The notes beneath the pieces are model-generated. The model was not told where the DNA came from. It was given only the letters and a program-made list of their open reading frames with translations, and did not search any database. Shown here piece by piece: positions 1 to 7,617 of a DNA stretch of 64,000 bases. Position numbers and translations under genes: made by a program. The stretch covers positions 248,001-312,000 of the forward strand of contig NZ_FYAS01000025.1 of NCBI RefSeq assembly GCF_900185715.1, read 5' to 3'. Position 1 is the first letter of the stretch. Every line of letters starts with the position of its first letter. Source of the stretch: Allobosea sp. CS1GBMeth4. GTDB lineage: Bacteria; Pseudomonadota; Alphaproteobacteria; Rhizobiales; Beijerinckiaceae.

Positions 1-861
1 ATCGGCGGCGGCTCGCCGATCGACCTCGCCAAGGGCGTCGCCCTGCTCGCCGGCCATGACGGGCCGCTCGAGACCTATGCCGCCATCCTCGGAGGCATCC
101 CGAAGGTCACGAGCAAGGTCGCGCCGGTGATCGCGGTCCCCACCACCGCCGGCACCGGCAGCGAGGTCGGCCGGGCCGCGCTGATCACGCTGAAGGATGG
201 CCGCAAGCTCGGCTTCATCTCGCCTCACCTGATCCCCCGGCTCGCCATCTGCGATCCGGAGCTGACGCTCGGCCTGCCGGCCTGGCTCACCGCCGCCACC
301 GGCATGGACGCGCTCACCCACTGCATCGAGACCTACCTCAGCCCGCGCGACAATCCGCCGGCCGAGGCGATCGCGCTCGACGGCTTGAAGCGCGCCGCCG
401 GCCATATCGAGCGCGCGACCCGCGACGGCTCCGACCGCGCGGCCCGCAAGGAGATGCTGATGGCGGCCCTGCAGGGCGGCCTGACCTTCCAGAAGGGGCT
501 CGGCGCCGTCCACGCCCTTTCGCACCCGCTCGGCGGCCTGAAACAGGTCTCGCTGCATCATGGCACGCTCAACGCCGTGCTGCTGCCGGCAGTGCTGGGC
601 TTCAACGAAGCCGCCTCCGGCGCCAAATATGCCGAGATCCGCCGCGTCCTCGGGCTTTCGGAAGGGGCCGACCTCGCCGGCTGGATCGCCGGGCTGACGC
701 AGCGCCTCGGCCTGCCGGCCAGCCTCTCGCAGATGGGCGTGCCGCGCGAGGTCCTCCCGGCCATCGCCGAGGCGGCCACCAGGGACCATTCCAGCGCGAC
801 CAACCCGCGCCAGGCGAGCGCCTCGGATTATCTGGCGATGCTGGAGGCCTCGTTCGGCTGA
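1..861 (+). CDS. Iron-containing alcohol dehydrogenase, 3' part
   Basis: The gene is cut by the left edge; 286 codons are visible. The frame opens inside the nucleotide-binding region with IGGGSPIDLAKG, the GGGS-x-D motif of group III (Fe-dependent) alcohol dehydrogenases, followed by PTTAGTGSEV. Likely metal ligands are Asp103 and His107 of the visible frame (MDALTHCIE), His171 (VHALSHPLG) and His187 (LHHG). The family reduces aldehydes or oxidises alcohols with NAD(P)H in the cytoplasm; maleylacetate reductases share the fold. The substrate cannot be read from this sequence and the promoter and operon lie outside the window. The family is certain, the substrate unknown. Confidence 0.92.
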   Translation: MGGGSPIDLAKGVALLAGHDGPLETYAAILGGIPKVTSKVAPVIAVPTTAGTGSEVGRAALITLKDGRKLGFISPHLIPRLAICDPELTLGLPAWLTAATGMDALTHCIETYLSPRDNPPAEAIALDGLKRAAGHIERATRDGSDRAARKEMLMAALQGGLTFQKGLGAVHALSHPLGGLKQVSLHHGTLNAVLLPAVLGFNEAASGAKYAEIRRVLGLSEGADLAGWIAGLTQRLGLPASLSQMGVPREVLPAIAEAATRDHSSATNPRQASASDYLAMLEASFG

Positions 862-987
862 GCACCGGCGGGATCGAAATGCCACAGGCGCCGCTCGCGA
901 GCCCGAGCGGCGCCCATCGACCTTGACCACGACCGGCCCCGCCGCCATCGTGCCCGCAACGGATTCACTTCCCTGCACGAGGCCCCC

Positions 988-1446
988 ATGCGCCGCGTTT
1001 CGCTTCTTTCCGCTCTCGCCGCCGTGCTTTGCCTCACCGGCGCCTCGGCCCAGGCTGCCGGCGGCCGCTATGTCGCCCCGGCCGACCGGGCGGAAGAGCG
1101 CATCATCCCGATGTACGGCAACCTGCCGGCCTGCGAGGATCCCGCCGTGCTGGGCGAGATCACGAGCTGGTTCAATTCGCGCGAGGCGAAGTTCTGGGGG
1201 CCGCTGCAGGCCGTCAGCTTCGACCGGGTGCAGCCGATCGCCTGGCGCCCCTGGGGCGAGGATTTCATCCCGCGCCGGTTCTGCACCGCGCGGCTCCTGA
1301 CCAATGACGGCGTGCTGCGCCGGGTCGATTATTCCGTCCGCGAGAATCTCGGCCTGTTCGGCTGGACCTGGAACGTCAACTGGTGCGTCTCCGGCCTCGA
1401 CCGCCATCGCTCCTACGCGCCCGACTGCCAGATGGCGCGGCCCTGA
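988..1446 (+). CDS. Secreted hypothetical protein
   Basis: This 152-residue protein has a clear Sec signal peptide: MRR, a hydrophobic stretch over residues 4-18, and a probable cleavage after AQA near residue 23. The mature part of about 129 residues is rich in Trp and holds four Cys (in LPACED, RRFCTA, NWCVSG and PDCQMA), which could form two disulfides in the periplasm. I recognise no catalytic motif. The stop lies 11 bases before the RNase T2 start, so the two secreted proteins are probably co-transcribed. The function is unknown; association with the neighbouring RNase is inference from gene order. Confidence 0.8.
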   Translation: MRRVSLLSALAAVLCLTGASAQAAGGRYVAPADRAEERIIPMYGNLPACEDPAVLGEITSWFNSREAKFWGPLQAVSFDRVQPIAWRPWGEDFIPRRFCTARLLTNDGVLRRVDYSVRENLGLFGWTWNVNWCVSGLDRHRSYAPDCQMARP

Positions 1447-1457
1447 TCCGGGCCGAC

Positions 1458-2126
1458 ATGCGGCTGGCCCGAATCGCTCTCGGCCTGCTGGCGTTCTGCA
1501 CCCTCGGCGCAGCGGCCCGGGCGCAGGGCCACCATGAGCGCGGCGGCACCCCGGGCGATTTCGACTTCTACGTGCTCGCCTTGTCCTGGTCGCCCGGCTT
1601 TTGCGAGCTCGACGGCGGGCGCGGGCGCAATCGCGAGCAATGCGCGCCCGGTGCCGATCTCGGTTTCGTCGTGCACGGGCTCTGGCCGCAATATGAGCGC
1701 GGCTATCCGAGCGATTGCGGCCCCTCCGGGCGGAGCCCGTCGCGGCTCGCCATGGCGCAGGCGGAGGGCCTGTTCCCGACGGAGAGCCTCGCCCGCTATC
1801 AATGGCGCAAGCACGGCACCTGCTCCGGCGCCAGCCCGGCCGACTATTTCGCCGATGTCCGCCGCGCCCGCGACAAGATCGTGATCCCGCCGGCGCTGCA
1901 GAAGGCCGACAGCGAGCGGAGCTGGACCGTGCTCGATCTGGAGCGCGCCTTCGTCGCCGCCAATCCGGGCCTGCGCAGCGACATGATGTCGGTCTCCTGC
2001 CGGCGCGGCGTGCTGGAGGAGGTCCGCATCTGCTTCGGCAAGGATCTGCGCGGTTTCCGGACCTGCGGCGAGGTCGACCGTTCCGGTTGCCGCGCCCGCG
2101 ATGTCCGCGTCAACGCGATCCGCTGA
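1458..2126 (+). CDS. Ribonuclease T2 family protein
   Basis: A 222-residue periplasmic endoribonuclease of the T2 family, which cleaves RNA through 2',3'-cyclic phosphates. The ATG at 1458 is chosen because it begins a signal peptide (MRLARIALGLLAFCTLGAAARA) just after the upstream gene; the open frame extends further upstream without support. Active-site box CAS I is FVVHGLWPQ with His73. CAS II is YQWRKHGTC with His119. The position usually held by Glu in the HEWxKHG motif is Gln115 here, and the preceding His is Tyr, so activity may be altered. The 3' end abuts rlmJ by six bases. Confidence 0.88.
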   Translation: MRLARIALGLLAFCTLGAAARAQGHHERGGTPGDFDFYVLALSWSPGFCELDGGRGRNREQCAPGADLGFVVHGLWPQYERGYPSDCGPSGRSPSRLAMAQAEGLFPTESLARYQWRKHGTCSGASPADYFADVRRARDKIVIPPALQKADSERSWTVLDLERAFVAANPGLRSDMMSVSCRRGVLEEVRICFGKDLRGFRTCGEVDRSGCRARDVRVNAIR

Positions 2127-2132
2127 GCGCCG

Positions 2133-2984
2133 ATGAACTATCGCCACGGTTTCCACGCCGGCAACTTCGCCGATGTGCTCAAGCACGTCGTGCTGATGCG
2201 CATCCTCACGCATCTCAACGCCAAGGACAAACCCTGGCGGGTCATCGACACCCATGCCGGCGCCGGCCGCTACGATCTCGGCTCCGAAGAGGCGCTGAAG
2301 ACGCATGAATGGCGTGACGGCGTCGCCAGGCTCGACCAGGCGCCGCTCGCGCCGCCGGTCGAGGCGTTGCTGAAGCCCTGGCGCGAGGCGCTCGCCGCCG
2401 CCCGCTCCCGCCACGGCGCCGACACCTATCCCGGCTCGCCCTGGCTCTGCCGCTACGCCATGCGAAGCGACGACCGCCTGATCGCGGCGGAGCTGCACGA
2501 CAACACCTACCGCAAGCTCGCGCTGACGCTCGGCCGTGACGAACGCTGCAAGGCGCTCGAGATCGACGGCTGGACGGCCCTGCGGGCCAATGTGCCGCCC
2601 AAGGAACGCCGCGGCCTCGTGCTGATCGACCCGCCCTTCGAGGAGAAGGACGAATTCGCCACGCTGGCGGGCGAACTCGTGGCCGCGCATCGCAAATGGG
2701 CCACCGGCATCTACGCGCTCTGGTATCCGATCAAGGACGAGCGCGCCGTCGAGCGGTTGCTCGATGCGATTCTCGACGCCGGCATCGGCCGCCTGCTCCG
2801 GCTCGAGATCGACGTCGACCGGCCCGACGCCGCCGGCGGCCTGAGCGCGACCGGGATGCTGATCGTCAATCCGCCCTGGCTGCTCGCACAGGAGGCCGGG
2901 ATTCTGCTGCCGGCCCTGTGCGAACGGCTCGCCCAGGGGCCGCGCCCGCGCTACCGCTGCGAAGCGATTCGCCCCGATGGCTGA
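2133..2984 (+). CDS. rlmJ: 23S rRNA (adenine(2030)-N(6))-methyltransferase RlmJ
   Basis: A 283-residue SAM-dependent enzyme that methylates N6 of A2030 in 23S rRNA. The N-terminus MNYRHGFHAGNFADVLKH is the family signature, followed by DTHAGAGRY (the SAM-binding region) and the catalytic LIDPPFEEKDEF, a D-P-P-F version of the D/N-P-P-Y/F motif of N6-adenine methyltransferases. Length and layout match E. coli RlmJ (YhiR). It starts six bases after the RNase T2 stop, so it probably shares that transcript. Confidence 0.95.
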   Translation: MNYRHGFHAGNFADVLKHVVLMRILTHLNAKDKPWRVIDTHAGAGRYDLGSEEALKTHEWRDGVARLDQAPLAPPVEALLKPWREALAAARSRHGADTYPGSPWLCRYAMRSDDRLIAAELHDNTYRKLALTLGRDERCKALEIDGWTALRANVPPKERRGLVLIDPPFEEKDEFATLAGELVAAHRKWATGIYALWYPIKDERAVERLLDAILDAGIGRLLRLEIDVDRPDAAGGLSATGMLIVNPPWLLAQEAGILLPALCERLAQGPRPRYRCEAIRPDG

Positions 2985-3016
2985 CCGCTCCCTCCCGCCA
3001 GACTGAAGGCTGCCCC

Positions 3017-3619
3017 ATGCTGATCCTGCGCTCCTCCCCGGCCTCGCCTTTCGGCCGCAAGGTCAAGATCGCCATCGCCGAGCTCGGGCTGGAGGACCAG
3101 GTCGAGATCGTTCCGGCCGATACCAACGATCCGGCCGACCCGCTGCGCCGCCAGAACCCGCTCGGCAAGATCCCGACCCTGGTGCTGGAGGGCGGCGGCA
3201 CATTGTTCGATTCGCGCGTCATCGCCGAATATCTCGACCACATCGCCGGTGGCGGCCGGCTCTTCCCGCATGGCGAGGCCCGCTTCGCCCAGCTGCGCCT
3301 GCAGGCGCTCGCCGACGGCATCTGCGACGCCGCGCTGCTGCAGGTCTACGAGACCCGCTTCCGGACCGCCGAGACCCGCAACGCCGCCTGGGTCGAGAAC
3401 CAGGCCGGCAAGGTTGCGCGCGCCCTGCTCTCGCTCGAGGCCGCACCGCCTGCCTATGAGCGGCCCCGGATCGGCGAAATTGCCCTCGCCTGTGCCCTCG
3501 GCTATCTCGATCTGCGCTTCGCCGGGTCCTGGCGCGCCGCTCACCCGGGCTTGGTCGCCTGGCTCGACGGCTTCGCCGCGCGAGTCCCGGCCTTCGAGGC
3601 CACGCGCTTCAAGGGCTGA
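3017..3619 (+). CDS. Glutathione S-transferase family protein
   Basis: A 200-residue protein with an N-terminal thioredoxin-fold domain: the strand MLILRSS, the segment SPFGRKVKIAI that places the catalytic Ser/Cys region, NPLGKIPTLVLEGG with the cis-Pro, and DSRVIAEYLD that binds the glutathione gamma-glutamyl group. An all-helical C-terminal domain follows. The ATG at 3017 follows GAAGG by seven bases and gives the usual GST length; the frame is open further upstream but overlaps rlmJ. The electrophilic substrate is unknown. It probably acts in cytosolic detoxification. Confidence 0.9.
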   Translation: MLILRSSPASPFGRKVKIAIAELGLEDQVEIVPADTNDPADPLRRQNPLGKIPTLVLEGGGTLFDSRVIAEYLDHIAGGGRLFPHGEARFAQLRLQALADGICDAALLQVYETRFRTAETRNAAWVENQAGKVARALLSLEAAPPAYERPRIGEIALACALGYLDLRFAGSWRAAHPGLVAWLDGFAARVPAFEATRFKG

Positions 3620-3650
3620 CGCTCTTTTCGATCGGACCAGATTGCGCGAG

Positions 3651-3742
3651 CCGTCATTGGGAGGAGCGCAGCGACGAAGCAATCGAGCGGCGACAGAGTT
3701 CCACGTCTCCCCCGATCGCTTCGCTTGCCCGCGCGATGACGG
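3651..3742. repeat. Intergenic palindromic repeat
   Basis: Begins CCGTCATTGGGAGGAGCGCAG and ends CGCGCGATGACGG, with GCGACGAAGCAATCGAG opposite CGATCGCTTCGC inside, so the arms can pair. It resembles the dispersed intergenic repeats common in Hyphomicrobiales. No coding potential is seen. Confidence 0.6.
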
Positions 3743-3802
3743 CTTCCGGAGTAGCGCTCATGCGGCTTGCCCGGACAGGCGCTTCGATGCGTCAAACAAC
3801 AA

Positions 3803-3832
3803 AAAACCCGGTGGCCGAAGCCACCGGGTTTC
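3803..3832 (-). terminator. Rho-independent terminator of the outer-membrane protein gene
   Basis: A perfect 11-bp stem AACCCGGTGGC / GCCACCGGGTT with a four-base loop, flanked by a run of A on the plus strand that gives a U tract on the minus strand. It lies about 25 bases beyond the stop of the minus-strand outer-membrane protein gene. Confidence 0.9.
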
Positions 3833-3856
3833 TTCTGTCAGCCGGTGAAGGCTGGA

Positions 3857-4528
3857 TCAGAACTTGTAGCTGAGGCGGGCGCGGACGAGCGAGAAGTCCG
3901 CACCGACCTTGTCAGCACCGTTGAAGACCTTCTTGTCGCCGAGGTCGACGTAGAGGTACTCGACGCCGCCGATCAGGTTGTTGGTGAAGGCGTACTCGAC
4001 GCCCGCGCCGAGGGTCCAGCCGGTGTGGGTGTTGTCGTCCGAAGCCAGGCCGTTGATGGTCACGCCGGGCGTCAGGGTCGTCTTGACGTTGCCGTAGGCA
4101 AGACCACCGGTGATGTACGGCAGGAACCGGTCGAAGGCGAAGCCGACGCGGCCACGGACGGTGCCGAACCACTCGACCTTGCCCTCGTTGACGATGCCCA
4201 GGCCAGCGAAGCTCGAGCCGGCCTTCAGGTCAGCGCCCTGGAAGTCGGCCTCGAGGCCGAGGACGATCTGGCCGATCTGGTAGTTGTAGCCGATCTGGCC
4301 GCCGCCGACGAAGCCGTCGAGGTCACCGAAGGCGTTGACGCCGACCGAGTCCATGTTGCCGAAGCCGTAGCCGGCGTTGGCACCGACGTAGAAGCCGGTC
4401 CAGGTGAAGACGGGGGCGTAGACGGGGGCGACGACCGGGCCCTTGCGGCTCGGCAGGTCGGCAGCGGAGGCAGCGCCGGCGGCGATGAGGCCGAGGGCCG
4501 CAACGCCCGAAAGCAGATACTTCTTCAT
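3857..4528 (-). CDS. Outer-membrane beta-barrel protein (Omp25/RopB-like)
   Basis: A 223-residue protein whose ATG at 4528 is set by TAAGGAG six bases upstream; an earlier in-frame ATG at 4546 would put that Shine-Dalgarno inside the gene. The signal peptide runs to AASAADLP. The mature part has alternating hydrophobic strands, the motif WTGFYVGANAGYGFG typical of the rhizobial 25-31 kDa surface proteins, and a C-terminal LSYKF ending in the Phe used by the Bam machinery. It has its own strong terminator and probably a strong promoter, as expected for an abundant surface protein. Confidence 0.9.
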   Translation of the reverse strand: MKKYLLSGVAALGLIAAGAASAADLPSRKGPVVAPVYAPVFTWTGFYVGANAGYGFGNMDSVGVNAFGDLDGFVGGGQIGYNYQIGQIVLGLEADFQGADLKAGSSFAGLGIVNEGKVEWFGTVRGRVGFAFDRFLPYITGGLAYGNVKTTLTPGVTINGLASDDNTHTGWTLGAGVEYAFTNNLIGGVEYLYVDLGDKKVFNGADKVGADFSLVRARLSYKF

Positions 4529-4901
4529 GACAAACTCCTTAGTCATCGCATTTCCGGCGCTGGCCGGCGGGTGATTTCAGTAGCCTCGTTATAAGGCTGA
4601 TGGCGGGCCGTGTCTGTTGCGGCGAGAACACATCTGCTGGTCAGACCGAGGCGAAATTGCGGCACGATCCGGAACAAGCAAGGCATATTGGTCAATTCCG
4701 GTTAGTCTTTGTTAAGACAGTGTGAATGGTTGACCGAATACTAACGCAACGTCAGCGACAACGCACGGCCACGTCATAACCGCCGCGGACGCCTTTGGGT
4801 TCCATGGCCGGCGCAAATCGGCCATGCGCCCTGTGCTTGCGGCCCGCCCGCGCGCGTGCTTTAGCCGACTGGGCCCAGCCTTTCGTCGAGACCCGCCTGC
4901 C
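4529..4901. other. Divergent intergenic region upstream of omp and glycosyltransferase genes
   Basis: About 370 bases without a convincing gene. It is the most A/T-rich intergenic stretch in the first 10 kb, especially 4680-4760. It should hold the promoter of the abundant outer-membrane protein (minus strand; a TTATAA-like hexamer lies near 4590) and that of the glycosyltransferase on the plus strand. I could not define a -35/-10 pair with confidence. Open frames here look like chance translations. Confidence 0.5.
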
Positions 4902-5693
4902 GTGCCACCGCTTTCGATCTTCATCATCGCGCGCGACGAGGCCGACCGCATCGGCCGCACCATAGCCGCGGTTCGCGACCTCAGCGATGACATCGTCGTG
5001 ATCGATTCCGGCTCGACCGACGGCACGCAGGCCATCGCCGCCGGTCTGGGCGCGCGCGTGATCGAGCGCGGCTGGCCGGGCTACGGCCCGCAGAAGCGCT
5101 TCGCCGAGGAGCAGTGTCGCCATCCCTGGCTGCTCAACCTCGACGCCGACGAGGTGACGCCGCCCGATCTCGCCGCCGAGATCGCCGCGCTCTTCGCCCA
5201 TGGCGAGCCGGCCTGCGACGCCTATCGTATCCGCATCGCCGAGATCTTCCCCGGTGAGGGCGCGCCCCATCGCTTCGCCTATGCGCTGTCGCCCGTCCGC
5301 CTCTACCGCGCCGACAAGGGCCGCTATTCGCCCTCGCCCGTCCATGACCGCGTCGACCTCGCCGCGGATGCGCGCATCGGCAAGCTCAGGGGCACCGTCC
5401 ACCATTATTCGGTGCGGTCGCTCGGCGAGCAGATGGTCAAGCTCAACGCCTATAGCGACGCCCAGGCCGACGATCTCGACGCGCGCGGCGAGACCCTCTC
5501 GGTCTTCCGGCTCGCGGCCGAGTTTCCTGCGAACTTCGTCAAGGCTTATATCGGGCGCCGCCACATGCTGCGCGGGGTCTACGGTTTCATGACGGCGATG
5601 AACTACGCCTTCTATCGCTATCTGCGCGTCGCCAAGCATTGGGAGCGCCGGCTCCAGCGCCGCAGCGCCCGTAGCAACGGCAATGGCGGCTGA
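4902..5693 (+). CDS. Glycosyltransferase family 2 (WaaE/KdtX-like)
   Basis: A 263-residue GT-A glycosyltransferase resembling LPS-core WaaE/KdtX enzymes. LSIFIIARDEADRI opens the nucleotide-sugar fold, VVIDSGSTDGT follows, and LLNLDADEV carries the DxD metal motif. The C-terminal half has RRHMLRGVYGF and an amphipathic end that may touch the membrane. The GTG at 4902 is preferred because homology starts right after it; an ATG at 4824 would add 26 low-complexity residues. The last 11 bases overlap the following SDR gene, so the two are translationally coupled. A role in core-LPS or surface sugar assembly is inference. Confidence 0.85.
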   Translation: MPPLSIFIIARDEADRIGRTIAAVRDLSDDIVVIDSGSTDGTQAIAAGLGARVIERGWPGYGPQKRFAEEQCRHPWLLNLDADEVTPPDLAAEIAALFAHGEPACDAYRIRIAEIFPGEGAPHRFAYALSPVRLYRADKGRYSPSPVHDRVDLAADARIGKLRGTVHHYSVRSLGEQMVKLNAYSDAQADDLDARGETLSVFRLAAEFPANFVKAYIGRRHMLRGVYGFMTAMNYAFYRYLRVAKHWERRLQRRSARSNGNGG

Positions 5694-6432
5694 GGTCGCC
5701 CTCGTCACCGGCGGCGCCCGGCGCATCGGCCGGGCGATCGTCGAGCGGCTGGCCGACGCCGGCTACGCGGTCGCGATCCACTGCAACAGCTCGCGCGCGG
5801 AAGCCGATTCGCTGGCGGAGCAGATCGTCGCTGCCGGCGGCCGGGCCCATGTCGTCGCCGCCGATCTCGTCGATCCGGGCGCGGTCGAGCGCATCGTGCC
5901 GGAGGCGGAGGCGGCGCTCGGGCCGGTCGGCCTGCTCGTCAACAGCGCCTCGAGCTTTCTGGTGGACGACCTGCTCGGGCTCGACGTGCCGACCTGGAAC
6001 CGCCAGTTCTCGATCAACCTGCGCGCGCCGTCCGTGCTCGCGGGCGCCATGGCGCGCCGCCTGCCGCCCGGCCGGCAGGGCGCGATCGTCAACATCGTCG
6101 ACCAGCGCGTCTGGAAGCTGACGCCGCAATACTATTCCTACACGCTGACCAAGGCCGCGCTGCTGACGGCGACGACGACGATGGCGCAGGCGCTGGCGCC
6201 GCGCATCCGCGTCAATGCGGTCGGGCCCGGCCCGACCTTCGCCAACCCGCATGACGGCGAGGCGCGGCTGGCCGAGGAGGCGGGCGGCACGCCGCTCGGC
6301 CGCAAGGTCGAGGCCGCCGACATCGCCGAGGCGGTGCTCTATCTCGCCCGCGCCCAGGCGGTCACCGGCCAGATGATCGCCGTCGACGCCGGGCAGCACA
6401 TTGCCTGGCGCACGCCCGACATCGTCGACTGA
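5683..6432 (+). CDS. SDR oxidoreductase, pteridine reductase (FolM/PruA)-like
   Basis: A 249-residue short-chain dehydrogenase. The cofactor motif TGGARRIGRA has the TGxxxRxG form with Arg that marks NADPH-dependent pteridine reductases (FolM, PTR1, Agrobacterium PruA), rather than the plain TGxxxGxG. The catalytic set is the segment NIVDQRV in place of the usual Ser region, and YTLTKAAL for YxxxK. The C-terminus VTGQMIAVDAGQH is usual for SDRs. Reduction of dihydromonapterin or a related pterin is the leading guess, but general SDR function cannot be excluded. It overlaps the glycosyltransferase gene by 11 bases. Confidence 0.85.
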   Translation: MAAEVALVTGGARRIGRAIVERLADAGYAVAIHCNSSRAEADSLAEQIVAAGGRAHVVAADLVDPGAVERIVPEAEAALGPVGLLVNSASSFLVDDLLGLDVPTWNRQFSINLRAPSVLAGAMARRLPPGRQGAIVNIVDQRVWKLTPQYYSYTLTKAALLTATTTMAQALAPRIRVNAVGPGPTFANPHDGEARLAEEAGGTPLGRKVEAADIAEAVLYLARAQAVTGQMIAVDAGQHIAWRTPDIVD

Positions 6433-6443
6433 GGCGACGCGGT

Positions 6444-7073
6444 TCAGACCGTCGCGTCGTCGCGATAGGGCGCCCGGCCGCTTTTGAGCGCGTCGGCCAG
6501 GAGATCGATCCTGTCCTGCCCCCAGAAGATCTCGCCGTCGAGCACATAGCTCGGCGCGCCGAAGACGCCGGCCTCGACCGCCTGCGCGATCGCCGCCCGA
6601 TAGGCCTCGCCGATCGCCTCGCTTTCGGCCGCCTCGATCAGGCCCGCGGTGGCGAGGCCGGCCCGCTCGGCGGCGGCGAGCACCGATTCCGGCCGCGACA
6701 TGTCCTGTTCGCGGGCCCAGACATCGGCCAGCACCTCGCCGACGAAGCCGGCCGGGTCCTCGCCACGCGCGACGAGGGCGAGGACGACCCGGTCTGCCAG
6801 CGACACGTCATAGGGGAAGAACTTCGGGAACAGCGTCAGCGGCAGGCCGCGCCTGGCGCGCCAGCGCTGCAATTCGAGCACGCGATAACGCTGGCGCACC
6901 GGGTGGCGCTTCGGCAGCGGCAGGCCGCCGGTCTCGTCGAACACGGAACGCAGCGGCGTCGGCCGGTAGCGGACCGCCAGTCCGTATTGCTTCGCCAATG
7001 CAGTGAAGGCGTCATGGCCGAGATAGGTCCATGGCGAGAGCAGGGTGAAGTAATAGTCGATCTGGTGCGGCAT
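6444..7073 (-). CDS. DsbA-family 2-hydroxychromene-2-carboxylate isomerase-like protein
   Basis: A 209-residue thioredoxin-fold protein of the HCCA isomerase/GST-kappa group. MPHQIDYYFTLLSPWTYLG contains the S-P-W motif in which Ser replaces the DsbA cysteine and activates glutathione. GAPSYVLDGEIFWGQDRID is the typical C-terminal segment. The ATG at 7073 follows GAGG by six bases; the longer frame upstream is not supported. The family isomerises aromatic-degradation intermediates, but many members are of unknown substrate and nothing here points to an aromatic pathway. Confidence 0.88.
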   Translation of the reverse strand: MPHQIDYYFTLLSPWTYLGHDAFTALAKQYGLAVRYRPTPLRSVFDETGGLPLPKRHPVRQRYRVLELQRWRARRGLPLTLFPKFFPYDVSLADRVVLALVARGEDPAGFVGEVLADVWAREQDMSRPESVLAAAERAGLATAGLIEAAESEAIGEAYRAAIAQAVEAGVFGAPSYVLDGEIFWGQDRIDLLADALKSGRAPYRDDATV

Positions 7074-7220
7074 CGGAGACCTCGGGCGGGCAGGGAGCGG
7101 AAGGTGCCCGCTCGGGGCCCCTTCCGGCAAGCGCGTCCGTCGTCAATTGTCGTGATCGTTACGATCAACCCGCGCGAACACGCCGCCGCGCCCGGGCGGC
7201 GCCGGAGAGAGACGGCCGGG

Positions 7221-7508
7221 TCAGGCCGCGGCCTTGTTCTTGATGGCGCCGATGATCGCGGTGAGGATCGCGCCGCCGGCGCCGCCGCTGATCAGGTTGG
7301 TGAGGATGCCGCCGACGCTGAGATTGCCGCCCTGCGCCGCCGCCGAGATCGCCGGCAGCAGGATCGGGATGAGCTGACCGAGCACGCCGCCGCCGACCAG
7401 GCCGGCGATGGTGTTGCCGAGCGTGCCGATATCGAAGGTCGGCGAGGCCTTGCCTGCCGCATTGCCGCCGATCGCGCCGGCGACCAGGTTCATCAGGATC
7501 TGTTCCAT
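7221..7508 (-). CDS. Small glycine-rich hydrophobic protein
   Basis: A 95-residue protein starting MEQILMNLVAGAIGGNAAGK; the ATG at 7508 follows GAGGG by seven bases. The sequence alternates Gly/Ala-rich hydrophobic stretches with few charges (IAGLVGGGVLGQLIPILLP, then a second segment GGAGGAILTAIIGAIKNKAAA). It could insert in the membrane or self-assemble. There is no clear signal peptide. I recognise no characterised family. It stands alone between two minus-strand genes. Confidence 0.7.
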   Translation of the reverse strand: MEQILMNLVAGAIGGNAAGKASPTFDIGTLGNTIAGLVGGGVLGQLIPILLPAISAAAQGGNLSVGGILTNLISGGAGGAILTAIIGAIKNKAAA

Positions 7509-7617
7509 GTTCAATCCCTCAGCCAGGGTGGATGGCGGAGGGAGGATGCGCCTGCACGGGTGGCGGGGCAACACGCGAAGCGACTCGTTTCCCGGAAATG
7601 CACCGGGAAGTTGCGGC

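Noticed and set aside
3767..4594. Plus-strand frame of 275 codons over the outer-membrane protein gene
   Set aside because: It spans the terminator and the omp promoter and is antisense to a clear beta-barrel protein.
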